Below are positions 16,961-25,544 of a stretch of DNA of 64,000 bases, one piece after another (positions within the stretch are counted from its first letter, which is position 1; every line of letters starts with the position of its first letter). A program made the translations under genes and the position numbers. The notes beneath the pieces were generated by a model. It worked only from the letters and a program-made list of their open reading frames with translations. It had not been told where the DNA came from and ran no database searches. The stretch is from positions 1 to 64,000 of the forward strand of contig JBCCXD010000002.1 of the NCBI GenBank assembly GCA_039192165.1, given 5' to 3'. The DNA is from Dinoroseobacter sp039192165. GTDB taxonomy: Bacteria > Pseudomonadota > Alphaproteobacteria > Rhodobacterales > Rhodobacteraceae.

Positions 16961-17197
16961 TTGACCGTCCCTTCTGTCACTTTTGAAGGCAGAGAAGCGC
17001 AGAGGCCGATGATTGGCAATCCGGAATGTCGCAGCAAGCGGGGAATTCAGAAGGTTTGTCCTGCCTCCTTCTCCGAAAACTGCGATGCCATCGCTGGCAA
17101 CACGGATCATGGCGAGAATGCCCCAATCCGCGCCCTTATTTCGGCGATTTCTTTGTGTATCCCCGCGGAATGTAAGTCTCTCGGAGTGAATGTGACC

Positions 17198-17770
17198 ATG
17201 TCCAAAGCGACAAACCTTCTGGCCTGTCTGGCCGCCAGCGTTTCTTTCAGCACTGCCGTTCAAGCAGCGACGGAAGTGAGTGGAGTGATCTACGAAGGGG
17301 GCGTTGGTCCGTCCGCGCTCGCGCCAGAGGCTGACCGTGTGTTGGGGGACTTTAACGCAACCCCGGGGAACCCCGAGCTGATTGTGATCGGAGATGTCTC
17401 GATCTGGGGTGGCGTCGCACATTCCCGCAATAGCCGATACACAGACGCTTGGGCTATGGACTTTGGCGCCGACAGCTATTCCGGAACCTTCAACTGGCAA
17501 AATGTGGAACAAAACCCGTTCGATGGAGAATTGATTGTCAACGGCGTTGTGACGAAACTCGGCGATAGCGGAACCGTCTCGCTGACCGGTCTCAGCGGGT
17601 ACGTCACCTTCGAGGTCGATCCGCGCAAAGGGATTTATGGCCCGAGCCCCCGTGAAGCAGCAACCTGGGATCTTCACCTTGTAGCGATGCCCCTGCCCGC
17701 AGGGGCATGGCTGATGCTGAGCGGTATCGCTGGTCTGGGACTGATGCGGCGCCGTAAAAAGAGCGCCTAG
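17198..17770 (+). CDS. VPLPA-CTERM sorting-domain protein
   Basis: A 190-residue secreted protein. It has an N-terminal signal peptide (NLLACLAASVSFSTAVQAA) and a C-terminal signal MPLPAGAWLMLSGIAGLGLMRRRKKSA: a short PLPA-type motif, a hydrophobic helix and a basic tail. This is the VPLPA-type PEP-CTERM variant common in Rhodobacteraceae, thought to be processed by an exosortase. The middle is strand-rich with no recognised domain. The ATG at 17198 is used; the longer frame from 16961 has no coding features. No exosortase gene is in this window, so processing would act in trans. Confidence 0.8.
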   Translation: MSKATNLLACLAASVSFSTAVQAATEVSGVIYEGGVGPSALAPEADRVLGDFNATPGNPELIVIGDVSIWGGVAHSRNSRYTDAWAMDFGADSYSGTFNWQNVEQNPFDGELIVNGVVTKLGDSGTVSLTGLSGYVTFEVDPRKGIYGPSPREAATWDLHLVAMPLPAGAWLMLSGIAGLGLMRRRKKSA

Positions 17771-17831
17771 CTGCTCAAGAGCGGAAACGCACCTCAACCC
17801 GGGCTTCGCTCGGTGTTTGTGCTGCGATTTG

Positions 17832-18707
17832 TCAGAAAAGCGTGTGGAGCCAGTCAATAAAAGCTTGCACGATTGCGCGGCGTGGGCCGCTCGGGACAAC
17901 GATGAAGTAGTCCGCGCGCGGTGTTGCGGGCAAAGGAACCTCCACCAGACGGCCTGTGGCCAAGTCGTCGCGTGCGACCCGTTCGTTAAAGAGGGTTATT
18001 CCGATACCCTGACGTGCGGCTTCCAGTTGCAGGCTGGGTCCTCCGATCTGGACTAGATTGAGACGGGACAGGTCCAAGCCAGCCTGTTCCATCAGAGCAC
18101 GCTTGCTGTCGTTGCTGTCATGCCAGAGCCACGGGTACTTGTGCGCATCCGTTGGCGACGTGCCTATCAGTCTTGGCGCTCCGGCGGCTACCATCCTTGT
18201 TTCAGACAGATGAATGGCCTCCATTCCCGGCCATGAGCGCGGCGCACCCTCAAAGACGGCGCGGAGGGCGAAATCAAACCCTTCGCGTTCTATGTCGATA
18301 TAAGAACGACTGGGGTGAAGGGAAATTTCAACGTCGGGATGCTGCTCCCAGAACTCGCTGAGACGCGGCATGATCACGGCTTCGGTGACAAAGGTGGTGG
18401 TGGTAACACGAATACCGCGTCGGTTTTCCTTCGCACGCAGATCAGCGAGCGTTTCGGCGATCGTGGAAAAGCCCTGTCCAAGGCCCATCGCCAGGCTACG
18501 GCCCGCGTCGGTCAATTGGATCGACCGACCGTCCCGCACAGCGAGCTTAACCTTCAAATCGGCTTCCAGCGCGCGGACTTGCTGTGCGATTGCCGCATGT
18601 GTGACGTTGAGTGCGCGCGCCGCTCCCGAAAACCCTCCATGGCGCGCTGTCGCATCGAAGGCGCGGAGAGCCGCGAGGGAAGGAAGTTCACGCCAGTCAA
18701 CAGACAT
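17832..18707 (-). CDS. LysR-family transcriptional regulator, GcvA-like
   Basis: A 291-residue LysR regulator. The N-terminal helix-turn-helix reads LPSLAALRAFDATARHGGFSGAARALNVTHAAIAQQVRALE, close to the GcvA subgroup. The remainder is the effector-binding domain. It is transcribed divergently from the GNAT gene, with a 98-base shared control region, so the acetyltransferase gene is a plausible target in addition to its own promoter. The target is not proven; the gcv operon lies 14 kb away and no link to it is visible. Confidence 0.9.
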   Translation of the reverse strand: MSVDWRELPSLAALRAFDATARHGGFSGAARALNVTHAAIAQQVRALEADLKVKLAVRDGRSIQLTDAGRSLAMGLGQGFSTIAETLADLRAKENRRGIRVTTTTFVTEAVIMPRLSEFWEQHPDVEISLHPSRSYIDIEREGFDFALRAVFEGAPRSWPGMEAIHLSETRMVAAGAPRLIGTSPTDAHKYPWLWHDSNDSKRALMEQAGLDLSRLNLVQIGGPSLQLEAARQGIGITLFNERVARDDLATGRLVEVPLPATPRADYFIVVPSGPRRAIVQAFIDWLHTLF

Positions 18708-18805
18708 AGTAGTTCAGCTTACATATTGCGGTTTATTTCTGCTTAGCGCACCTGCCTGAAATTCTCTAGTTTCTTTACATCTTCCTCAGCGCGACAGAGG
18801 CACAT

Positions 18806-19414
18806 ATGTGGGAATTCTTTACTGCCAGCCCGGAGGTTTCCGTGCCCTTCAATATCCAGAATGCTCGCCCAAGATTTTCCTTGCAGCGCTACTCGCGTGC
18901 TCAGGATGTTCCAATGGCGGAGGCGCGAGAAATTTTGTGCGAGCAGACCGCTATGATGCATGCCCGCATGCTGGAAATGGGTGGGCCGGACTACGACGTT
19001 GAAATTCACAGGCGCGCGTTTTGGGACAAATTTGACCGGGTTCTGCCGCCACACGGCAGCTATTATCTTGCAGTGGATGATGCCGGTGTTGTTGTCGGGA
19101 CGGGCGCGCTTCGATCGGTGCGCGCGGGTGTCGCAGAGATGAAGCACCTTTTTGTTGCTGAACGGATGCGCCGTTCTGGACTGGGCCGCGCGCTTGTGAT
19201 GGCAAGGCTTGCAGATGCGCAGGAGATGGGCATTCGGACAGTTATCGCCGACACCTTCGTTTGCAATCATGAAATGCGGGCGCTCTACGGGGATATCGGG
19301 TTTGCTGAGGTCCCGCCCTTTGCTGAGAGTGCGACAGCGGATCTGTCGCCGGACTTGAGAGAATTCATGGCCTTCTACCGGTATGATATGCCAAGTGTCG
19401 GGGCTACGGAGTAG
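18806..19414 (+). CDS. GNAT-family N-acetyltransferase
   Basis: A 202-residue protein with the GNAT acetyl-CoA fold: VGTGALRSV, then AEMKHLFVAERMRRSGLGRALVMARLADAQEMG, with the V-x-x-x-x-R-x-x-G-x-G-x-x-L signature and a final GFAEVPPF strand. The substrate is unknown. The ATG at 18806 has a GAGG box; a GTG at 18842 with GGAGG five bases upstream is an alternative start that would shorten it by 12 residues. It is divergent from a LysR regulator. Confidence 0.85.
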   Translation: MWEFFTASPEVSVPFNIQNARPRFSLQRYSRAQDVPMAEAREILCEQTAMMHARMLEMGGPDYDVEIHRRAFWDKFDRVLPPHGSYYLAVDDAGVVVGTGALRSVRAGVAEMKHLFVAERMRRSGLGRALVMARLADAQEMGIRTVIADTFVCNHEMRALYGDIGFAEVPPFAESATADLSPDLREFMAFYRYDMPSVGATE

Positions 19415-19638
19415 CTGGATCCGCGAAAACCGGGCCTAGTCATTTCCGTACCAACGTGATGTGCGGCGTTGGTGTCGGAAAACAGGTCGGCCTGCCAGTG
19501 ATATTGCCAACACAATATCCACGGTGCCTTTCCAGTCAGAGAATTTGCGGCCAGAAGAAGGTCTGGCCAAACTGACGCAAAGCAACGTGTCCACAGGGTC
19601 ATGTTTAAAAGCAAAATTACCGGACTGTGGTTAGGATG

Positions 19639-19674
19639 CTCCGGCTATGACCGGAGTGGCGGTTCGGACGAACC
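19639..19674 (-). terminator. two small hairpins after cydB
   Basis: Just past the cydB stop on the minus strand lie GGTTCG-GA-CGAACC (19661-19674) and CTCCGG-CTATGA-CCGGAG (19639-19656). There is no clear T-run, so intrinsic termination is only possible, not certain. Confidence 0.3.
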
Positions 19675-19688
19675 TTCAGCCCCGCGCC

Positions 19689-20702
19689 TTAGTAATAGCT
19701 CAGCGGTCGCGCCTTGCCGCGGAAAATGAAGTAGCTCAGGATCGTGTATCCCAGGATCGCCGGGAGCACAAAAAGCGTCCCGAAGAGAATGATGATCAGG
19801 CTTTCGGGCGCACTTGCGGCCTCGTATATCGTTAGCTGCTCTGGAACGACATATGGATAGAAAGAATAGGCGAGCCCAAAGAAAGCCAAGATAAACAGCA
19901 CGATTGTTGCGATGAACGGAACCCAGGCGAAGCTGTCATCTGCGGTGGGCAAACGTTTAAGTCCGAAAAACAGCAAGGCGATCAGGGCGCAGAACGTCAG
20001 GGGCAGAGGCGCGAGCAGAACGATTTCTGGATATGAAAACCACTTCTCAAAAATTCTCGGGCTGACGAGTGGGGAGGCGAATGACACTGCTGCCAGTCCC
20101 AGCACCAGTCCCCAGATTCCACCCTTGGCCCATTCGACCGCTTTCAGTTGCAGCGCGCCTTCGGATTTCAGGATCAACCAGGTCGCGCCAATGAAGGAAT
20201 AGGCAACCGTCAGGAACACGGCGGTCAGGACCGAAAAGGCAACGGTGAGAAACGACCAGTTGAGCCCCATAATATAGAGCCCGAGCATGAAGCCCTGGCT
20301 GATCGAGGCCATCAGCGAGCCTGTGAAGAACGCGCCGTTCCAGAACCCCTTGTATCTTGGAGGAGCCTTCACGCGGAACTCAAACGCCACACCTCGCAGG
20401 ATCAAGCCAATCAGCATGATCGCGACCGGAAGGTACAGGGCGGTCAGGATTGCTCCATGGGCTGACGGAAATGCCACCAAGAGAATTCCAATGGCCAGCA
20501 CCAGCCATGTCTCGTTGGCGTCCCAGAACGGACCGATCGATGCGACCATCATGTCTTTTTCGTCTTCTGCTGCGAAGGGAAATAGAACACCGACCCCAAG
20601 GTCGAAACCGTCGAGGACCACGTAGATCAGGATAGATAGCCCCATCAGCGCGGCAAAAGTCAGCGGTAGCCACTGCGCGGGATCAGAAAAAATCTCGGTC
20701 AT
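19689..20702 (-). CDS. cydB: cytochrome bd-type quinol oxidase subunit II
   Basis: A 337-residue integral membrane protein with about eight membrane helices. The family pattern is seen in FALMGLSILIYVVLDGFDLGVGVLFPF and GPFWDANETWLVL. It forms the bd oxidase with CydA, reducing oxygen to water with quinol and without proton pumping. The ATG at 20702 starts four bases after the cydA stop, with GGAG overlapping that stop; the upstream 25 residues of the longer frame run inside cydA. No cydX-like small gene was found downstream. Confidence 0.95.
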   Translation of the reverse strand: MTEIFSDPAQWLPLTFAALMGLSILIYVVLDGFDLGVGVLFPFAAEDEKDMMVASIGPFWDANETWLVLAIGILLVAFPSAHGAILTALYLPVAIMLIGLILRGVAFEFRVKAPPRYKGFWNGAFFTGSLMASISQGFMLGLYIMGLNWSFLTVAFSVLTAVFLTVAYSFIGATWLILKSEGALQLKAVEWAKGGIWGLVLGLAAVSFASPLVSPRIFEKWFSYPEIVLLAPLPLTFCALIALLFFGLKRLPTADDSFAWVPFIATIVLFILAFFGLAYSFYPYVVPEQLTIYEAASAPESLIIILFGTLFVLPAILGYTILSYFIFRGKARPLSYY

Positions 20703-20706
20703 CCGA

Positions 20707-22095
20707 TCACTCCGCAGGGGTCTCTGCGTGTGTAATGCCGGTACCCGGGCGGCGGGCATCCAGAACCGGTTCTCCACGTGCGGCCTTTATGGCAAGATAG
20801 GTGAGCACGCCCATGTAGCAGAATATCAGTGCGGCATAGACCAAGAGGTATGCAATCAACGTGGTCAGGACCATTGGGGCAGGGACATCTGCCACAGCGT
20901 CCGCGGTTTTCAAAACACCGTCCACTAGCCACGGCTGGCGCCCAATTTCGGTTGTGTACCAGCCTGCGAGTGTGGCGATCCACCCTGAAAAAGCCATGCC
21001 GACGAACCCGTAAAGGATTGGTTTTGGCAGCCCTTCGACACCGCGCCCGCGTCGCATAAACCAGACAGCTGCCCAGCTGAGCGCGAGCATAGCCATCCCC
21101 GTGGCAACCATGACACGGAAGGACCAGAACACTTTGAACACCGGTGGGTGTAAAACCTCTCCGTCTTCAGTGACAAAGTCATTCAATCCCGGAATTTTAC
21201 CGTCGATGCTGTGCGTCAGGATCAGCGAGCCTACATACGGCACCTTTATTGCGTAGTCGTTTTCGCGGTTCTCCTGGTCTGGAAGCGCAAAGAGGATCAG
21301 CGGTACCGGGCTCTCTTGGCCGTCCCAGTGGCCTTCCATTGCGGCGACTTTCGCTGGTTGATGCTCCAACGTATTCAACCCGTGCTGATCGCCCATGAAG
21401 ATCTGCGCTGGTATAAGAATAGCTCCCAGCCACGCGCCGACGGTCAGTGTTGTGCGGACGCCATCGGAGCGATCGCCAAGCAACCAGCGGAAAGCCGAGA
21501 GACCCGCCAAAAGGAACGCAACCGTCAAACCAGAGGCAAGCAGCGTGTGCGTAAATCGATAGGGCAGCGAGGGGTTGAAAATAATCTCCCACCAGTTCGT
21601 GGCGAAGACCACACCATCGCGAATTTCATAACCGGCGGGCGTATGCATCCAGCTGTTCAGCACGAGGATCCAGAAGGCCGACATTGTGGTGCCGAACGCC
21701 ACGAGAAAGGTGGCAAGCGAATGCAGCCAGCTTGGAACGCGCGAAACGCCAAACAACATGATCCCGAGGAATACGGCCTCGAGAAAGAATGCCGTCATGA
21801 CTTCATAGGCCAGTAGGGGGCCGGCGATATTGCCGACAGTTTCCATGAAGCCGGGCCAGTTTGTCCCGAACTGAAAGGACATTGTAATGCCTGAGACAAC
21901 GCCCATCGCAAAGCTCAAGGCAAAGATCTTTACCCAGAACTTGTACGCGTCCATCCACCGCTCGGCGCCGGTGGCTGCATGGCGCAGTTTGAAGAACAAA
22001 AGTACCCAGCCAAGTGCAATGGTGATTGTCGGGAACAGTATGTGGAACGAGATATTGGCACCAAACTGGATGCGCGACAGGATCAGGGTGTCCAT
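20707..22095 (-). CDS. cydA: cytochrome bd-type quinol oxidase subunit I (CIO-like)
   Basis: A 462-residue membrane protein with the heme-ligand pattern of CydA: His18 in FGANISFHILFP, the acidic pair near residues 98 and 106 (AYEVMTAFFLEAVF), His183 in YRFTHTLLAS and the Met in FWSFRVMVATGMA. The Q-loop after GWQ-like QPAKVAAMEGHW is short, as in the cyanide-insensitive (CioA) subgroup rather than the long-loop E. coli type. It is the first gene of the cydAB operon. It gives terminal oxidase activity with high oxygen affinity or resistance to respiratory inhibitors such as cyanide or sulfide. Confidence 0.95.
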   Translation of the reverse strand: MDTLILSRIQFGANISFHILFPTITIALGWVLLFFKLRHAATGAERWMDAYKFWVKIFALSFAMGVVSGITMSFQFGTNWPGFMETVGNIAGPLLAYEVMTAFFLEAVFLGIMLFGVSRVPSWLHSLATFLVAFGTTMSAFWILVLNSWMHTPAGYEIRDGVVFATNWWEIIFNPSLPYRFTHTLLASGLTVAFLLAGLSAFRWLLGDRSDGVRTTLTVGAWLGAILIPAQIFMGDQHGLNTLEHQPAKVAAMEGHWDGQESPVPLILFALPDQENRENDYAIKVPYVGSLILTHSIDGKIPGLNDFVTEDGEVLHPPVFKVFWSFRVMVATGMAMLALSWAAVWFMRRGRGVEGLPKPILYGFVGMAFSGWIATLAGWYTTEIGRQPWLVDGVLKTADAVADVPAPMVLTTLIAYLLVYAALIFCYMGVLTYLAIKAARGEPVLDARRPGTGITHAETPAE

Positions 22096-22211
22096 TCCGA
22101 AAGGGCCTCTAAAGCTTGTGTTAGCAATATGTCTTTCGCCTTGGCCTTGTAGCTAGACCTTAGTCTCGCCTGCGCCAGAGCACGGCCCTGCGACCTGCTG
22201 TCCCGTCTGGT

Positions 22212-22967
22212 CTAGTGGCGGGGAGGCAAACCCGCATCGGACCGACCCTGCGCTGTCTTGAGCGAAAAATCGGTGCCCAGGTGCTTGTCGGCTTCCGGAG
22301 TGCAGAGCCACGAAATCGCTCGTGCCACGTCTTGCGGCGCAATATGGTCTTCGGGGGCAAGTTGGCTCACAGGATTAATCCCGGAGGCTTTGATCCTTTC
22401 CTGCATCTCGGTTGCGACCGTACCGGGGCTGAGGCCGAGAACACGAATGCCCCGCTCGCCATACTCGCGATGCACAACGCGGGTGAGCGACAAGAGCGCT
22501 GCCTTGGTCGCACAGTAGTGGCTCCATCCCTCCAACGCGCTGGTGGCTGCGCCGGAGCTCAGGTTTATGATTGTCCCAGCGCCGCATGTGTCCATTTCAG
22601 GCAGGACGGCGCGCATCATGTGATAGGCACCTTTCAGGTTCACATCCACGACATGCCCCCAGGCGTCGGGATCGCTGTCGCCGAGCCGCGCGATGGGATC
22701 GATGATACCTGCATTGTTGACAAGAACGTCAATCCGACCCGCCGAGCGCACAAGCCCGTCTACCGCATCGCTCACAGCACGTGGATTTGAGACGTCGCAA
22801 GGTATGGCATGGCCACCTGTTTCCTTCGCGAGACGCACAAGCGCATCTTCGTTACGGGCTAAAAGTGCGACCCTGGCCCCCTGGGCGGCCATATGCCGGG
22901 CTGTAGCGGCGCCGATCCCTTGGCTGGCACCCGTAATCAGCACGGATTGTCCTGTAAGATTGGTCAT
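22212..22967 (-). CDS. short-chain dehydrogenase/reductase (SDR)
   Basis: A 251-residue classical SDR. The Rossmann motif TGASQGIG lies at about 13-20, NNAG at 88-91, the catalytic Ser in INLSSGAA, and the YxxxK pair in SHYCATKAALLS. NAD(P)(H)-dependent oxidation or reduction of a small alcohol or ketone is expected, but the substrate cannot be read from sequence. It is transcribed divergently from a LysR gene across 98 bases containing dyads, so control by that regulator is likely. Confidence 0.9.
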   Translation of the reverse strand: MTNLTGQSVLITGASQGIGAATARHMAAQGARVALLARNEDALVRLAKETGGHAIPCDVSNPRAVSDAVDGLVRSAGRIDVLVNNAGIIDPIARLGDSDPDAWGHVVDVNLKGAYHMMRAVLPEMDTCGAGTIINLSSGAATSALEGWSHYCATKAALLSLTRVVHREYGERGIRVLGLSPGTVATEMQERIKASGINPVSQLAPEDHIAPQDVARAISWLCTPEADKHLGTDFSLKTAQGRSDAGLPPRH

Positions 22968-23005
22968 ACTAAGCTCCTGAGCAGTGACATTTGCGCGGTG
23001 CTAAC

Positions 23006-23040
23006 GCGAATGCGGTTGTCATTAAATGATGGCAATTCGC
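23006..23040. promoter_or_regulatory. candidate LysR operator between SDR and LysR genes
   Basis: The divergent control region contains GCGAAT (23006-23011) paired with ATTCGC (23035-23040) and, inside it, a perfect 11-base dyad TCATTAAATGA (23019-23029). LysR regulators often bind dyads between their own gene and a divergent target. It is placed upstream of both the SDR and the LysR gene and may control both. Confidence 0.45.
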
Positions 23041-23065
23041 ACATTCTCATGCAATTTCTTCATGA

Positions 23066-23962
23066 ATGAACACGTCAGACCTTTCCCTTTTCGTCGCCGT
23101 CGCGCAGGCGGGTAGTTTCGCAGCTGTCGCCCGCGCGCGCGACTTGGATCCCAGTCAGGTTTCCCGCAGTATCGCTGGCCTTGAGCGCCAGCTCCAAACG
23201 CGCCTGTTCGAACGCTCCACCCGTCAGATGGCGCTGACTGAAGCAGGCGCGCGCTATCTCGATCGGATCGCGCCTCTTTTGGAAGATCTCGATGCGGCGG
23301 GTGCCGAGCTTCGCGATACACACACAAAACCACAGGGGCGGCTGAGACTGTCGACCTCTGTCGCGTTCGGGCAGGAAATGCTGGTGCCAATCCTGCATTT
23401 GTTTCGTCGCGACCTGCCGGATCTGTCACTCGAGCTGATCTTCACGGATGCCAATCTTGACCTTGTTGCCGAGCAGATTGATCTGGCAATCCGTTTGGCC
23501 CCTGCGCCAAAAGGAGATCTGATCAGCCGAAAGCTGCGGCCGACCACCTATCATGTTGTTGCGCCTCCCGATATTGCGGCTCAGGCCCCGGAAGATATCA
23601 CTGACTTACCAAAGCTGCCTCTTATCATTCATGCCGTACCGGGCTTGCCCAGGGTCTGGCGCTTCCGTGCCGCTGACGGGACCGAAACGCAGGTGCCGGT
23701 CGATGGTCCGCTGCATATTTCAAACGCGCTTTCGCTGCGGGATTGTGTGCGCCGTGGATTGGGTGTCGCGCTCCTCGCGGATTGGATGGTCGCTCGCGAC
23801 CTTGCCAACGGACGTCTTGTTGCTCTCTATCCGGATTATGCCGTCACCGCGACGAGCTTCGATACAGCGGCGTGGCTGCTCTATCCCAGCAGGCGCTATC
23901 TTCCCCTAAAAACCCGGTCTGTGATCGACATTCTCACAAGAAGACTCGGCAGATCGCCTTGA
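23066..23962 (+). CDS. LysR-family transcriptional regulator
   Basis: A 298-residue LysR regulator. The helix-turn-helix reads SDLSLFVAVAQAGSFAAVARARDLDPSQVSRSIAGLERQLQ and is followed by the effector domain (LRLSTSVAFGQEMLVPIL). It resembles the CrgA-like subgroup of LysR proteins, which often sit next to SDR or quinone-oxidoreductase genes. It is divergent from the SDR gene, which is the most likely target. The inducer is unknown. Confidence 0.9.
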   Translation: MNTSDLSLFVAVAQAGSFAAVARARDLDPSQVSRSIAGLERQLQTRLFERSTRQMALTEAGARYLDRIAPLLEDLDAAGAELRDTHTKPQGRLRLSTSVAFGQEMLVPILHLFRRDLPDLSLELIFTDANLDLVAEQIDLAIRLAPAPKGDLISRKLRPTTYHVVAPPDIAAQAPEDITDLPKLPLIIHAVPGLPRVWRFRAADGTETQVPVDGPLHISNALSLRDCVRRGLGVALLADWMVARDLANGRLVALYPDYAVTATSFDTAAWLLYPSRRYLPLKTRSVIDILTRRLGRSP

Positions 23963-24017
23963 GCGGGCTTGCACGTCGCTTGCGCCTGCGTCATGTCGGT
24001 CGCGAGGGGACGGGGAT

Positions 24018-25007
24018 ATGCGCGAGTACAAAGTAGTCATCAATGGTTTTGGCCGGATCGGGCGTTCTGTGCTGCGCGCGTGGTTGCGCGGAGGATGGCC
24101 GGGGCTCCGGATCGTGGGCATCAACGATATTGCGGATCTGGATACCTGCTCCTACCTTTTCGAGTACGACAGTGTCTTCGGTCCTTGGTCCGGACAAGTG
24201 AACACAGAACCGGGTGCCCTGGTTGTCGATGGCAAAAAGATTGCATTCTCCAATATCGCAAATCTGAGGGAAACAGACCTCAGCGGTATCGATCTTGTCA
24301 TGGAATGTACCGGTCGCGGATCCGATAGGGCCTTTGCAGAGCGCGCGCTGACCGCCGGCGCGGCCCGTGTGCTGATCTCGGGGCCTTCGCCTGATGCTGA
24401 CTGGACGCTGGTTCTTGGCGCCAATGATGCCGGCCTGACCCGCGACCACCGAATTGTCTCCAACGCGTCGTGTACAACAAATGCGCTTGCACCGCTCGCC
24501 AAGCTGCTTGACCGGGAGTTTGGCATCATCACCGGTTCAATGACGACTATTCATTGCTACACCGGCAGCCAACCAACCGTGGATATGCCGATGGCAAACC
24601 CGGCGCGATCCCGCGCGGCTGCGCTGTCCATGGTGCCCACAACGACCTCGGCACAAGCCCTTACGGACCTGGTCCTTCCCGAAATCGCGGGCCGGATCGA
24701 AGGCTCCGCCGTGCGAGTTCCGGTGGCCTCAGTCTCTGCTGTTGATCTATCGATTACCACTGAACGTCCAGCGCGTGCAGACGACGCGAATGCGGCGTTC
24801 GAAGCCGCCAAAGGGGGCATTGTCGGAGTAACTCGAAAGCCGCTGGTGTCCTCGGATCTGCGGCAACGCCCCGAGAGTATTATTATGGCGCTGCCAGAGA
24901 CACGGGTCTCGAAGGGGGGGCTGCTGCGCGTCTTTGGTTGGTATGACAACGAATGGGGTTTTTCCAACCGCATGTTGGATGTCGCGATGCGGATGTCCAA
25001 ATACTAG
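24018..25007 (+). CDS. gap: glyceraldehyde-3-phosphate dehydrogenase, type I
   Basis: A 329-residue GAPDH. The NAD-binding INGFGRIGR motif is at about 8-16, and the catalytic Cys152 lies in SNASCTTN with His179 in TTIHCYT. The C-terminal WYDNEWGFSNRM is the family hallmark. It oxidises glyceraldehyde 3-phosphate to 1,3-bisphosphoglycerate with NAD+. The second Cys often found four residues after the catalytic one is Ala here. It is a stand-alone gene between a LysR gene and the purine cluster, not with pgk or tkt, so it may be a second GAPDH or an erythrose-4-phosphate dehydrogenase relative. Confidence 0.9.
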   Translation: MREYKVVINGFGRIGRSVLRAWLRGGWPGLRIVGINDIADLDTCSYLFEYDSVFGPWSGQVNTEPGALVVDGKKIAFSNIANLRETDLSGIDLVMECTGRGSDRAFAERALTAGAARVLISGPSPDADWTLVLGANDAGLTRDHRIVSNASCTTNALAPLAKLLDREFGIITGSMTTIHCYTGSQPTVDMPMANPARSRAAALSMVPTTTSAQALTDLVLPEIAGRIEGSAVRVPVASVSAVDLSITTERPARADDANAAFEAAKGGIVGVTRKPLVSSDLRQRPESIIMALPETRVSKGGLLRVFGWYDNEWGFSNRMLDVAMRMSKY

Positions 25008-25040
25008 GCTCTTTCGGGTGAGCCCGGCAGGCTTCTTTCT

Positions 25041-25544
25041 TCAACGATTGGCTTTGCCAGCCCGCACCACCCGCCAGGGTTCGGAGTACCAATGCTCCTC
25101 AAGGTTTTTTGTCTCCCCGATCCGGTCCACAACGGCGAAAAGGCCAGGTGAGGATAGCGGTGTTAATACTCCGTGCCACACACCGCGGCGATAATTCACG
25201 CCTTGTCCGGGCGCCGTCAGAAACGCCAGTGGCGCGCCGGGGCGACCGTTTTCATCCGGGGCCACAACAACAAGAAAGGAGGTCTCAGTCATCGGGATAA
25301 AGGCCTGACTGCCGTCAGGATGCCGTTCGACCATCTCCAGCGTGTAGGGGAGTCTACGGGGCTTTGCGTCAAAAAAACTGATCCCGGCGCGGCCTTGCGG
25401 ACCGAAATCAAGCCGGGCCAGATCATGATGGCGTCCGCACATATCCTGATTGATCATTTTGTCCGGCTGCGTGCGCCGATCCAGCACCTCTCCATACGGG
25501 GCAAAAGCATCCGGCGTCAGCGGTGCCACCTGTACCTCACGCAT
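25041..25544 (-). CDS. allA: ureidoglycolate lyase
   Basis: A 167-residue cupin-type enzyme that splits ureidoglycolate into glyoxylate and urea, the last step of allantoin breakdown. Conserved stretches include TPDAFAPYGEVLD, ISFFDAKPRRLPYTLEMVERHPDGSQAFIPM and GVNYRRGVWHGVLTPL. The ATG at 25544 is used because it overlaps the allantoicase stop as TGATG; a GTG at 25565 would lie inside the upstream gene. It is the last gene of the minus-strand purine operon. Confidence 0.9.
   Translation of the reverse strand: MREVQVAPLTPDAFAPYGEVLDRRTQPDKMINQDMCGRHHDLARLDFGPQGRAGISFFDAKPRRLPYTLEMVERHPDGSQAFIPMTETSFLVVVAPDENGRPGAPLAFLTAPGQGVNYRRGVWHGVLTPLSSPGLFAVVDRIGETKNLEEHWYSEPWRVVRAGKANR

Noticed and set aside
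16961..17899. N-terminal extension of gloB to 569 residues
   Set aside because: The extension is antisense to the VPLPA-CTERM gene and lacks the family's features; glyoxalase II is complete from the ATG at 16960.
19415..19688. cydX-like small gene after cydB
   Set aside because: The minus-strand frames here lack the MWYF start and single membrane helix of CydX.
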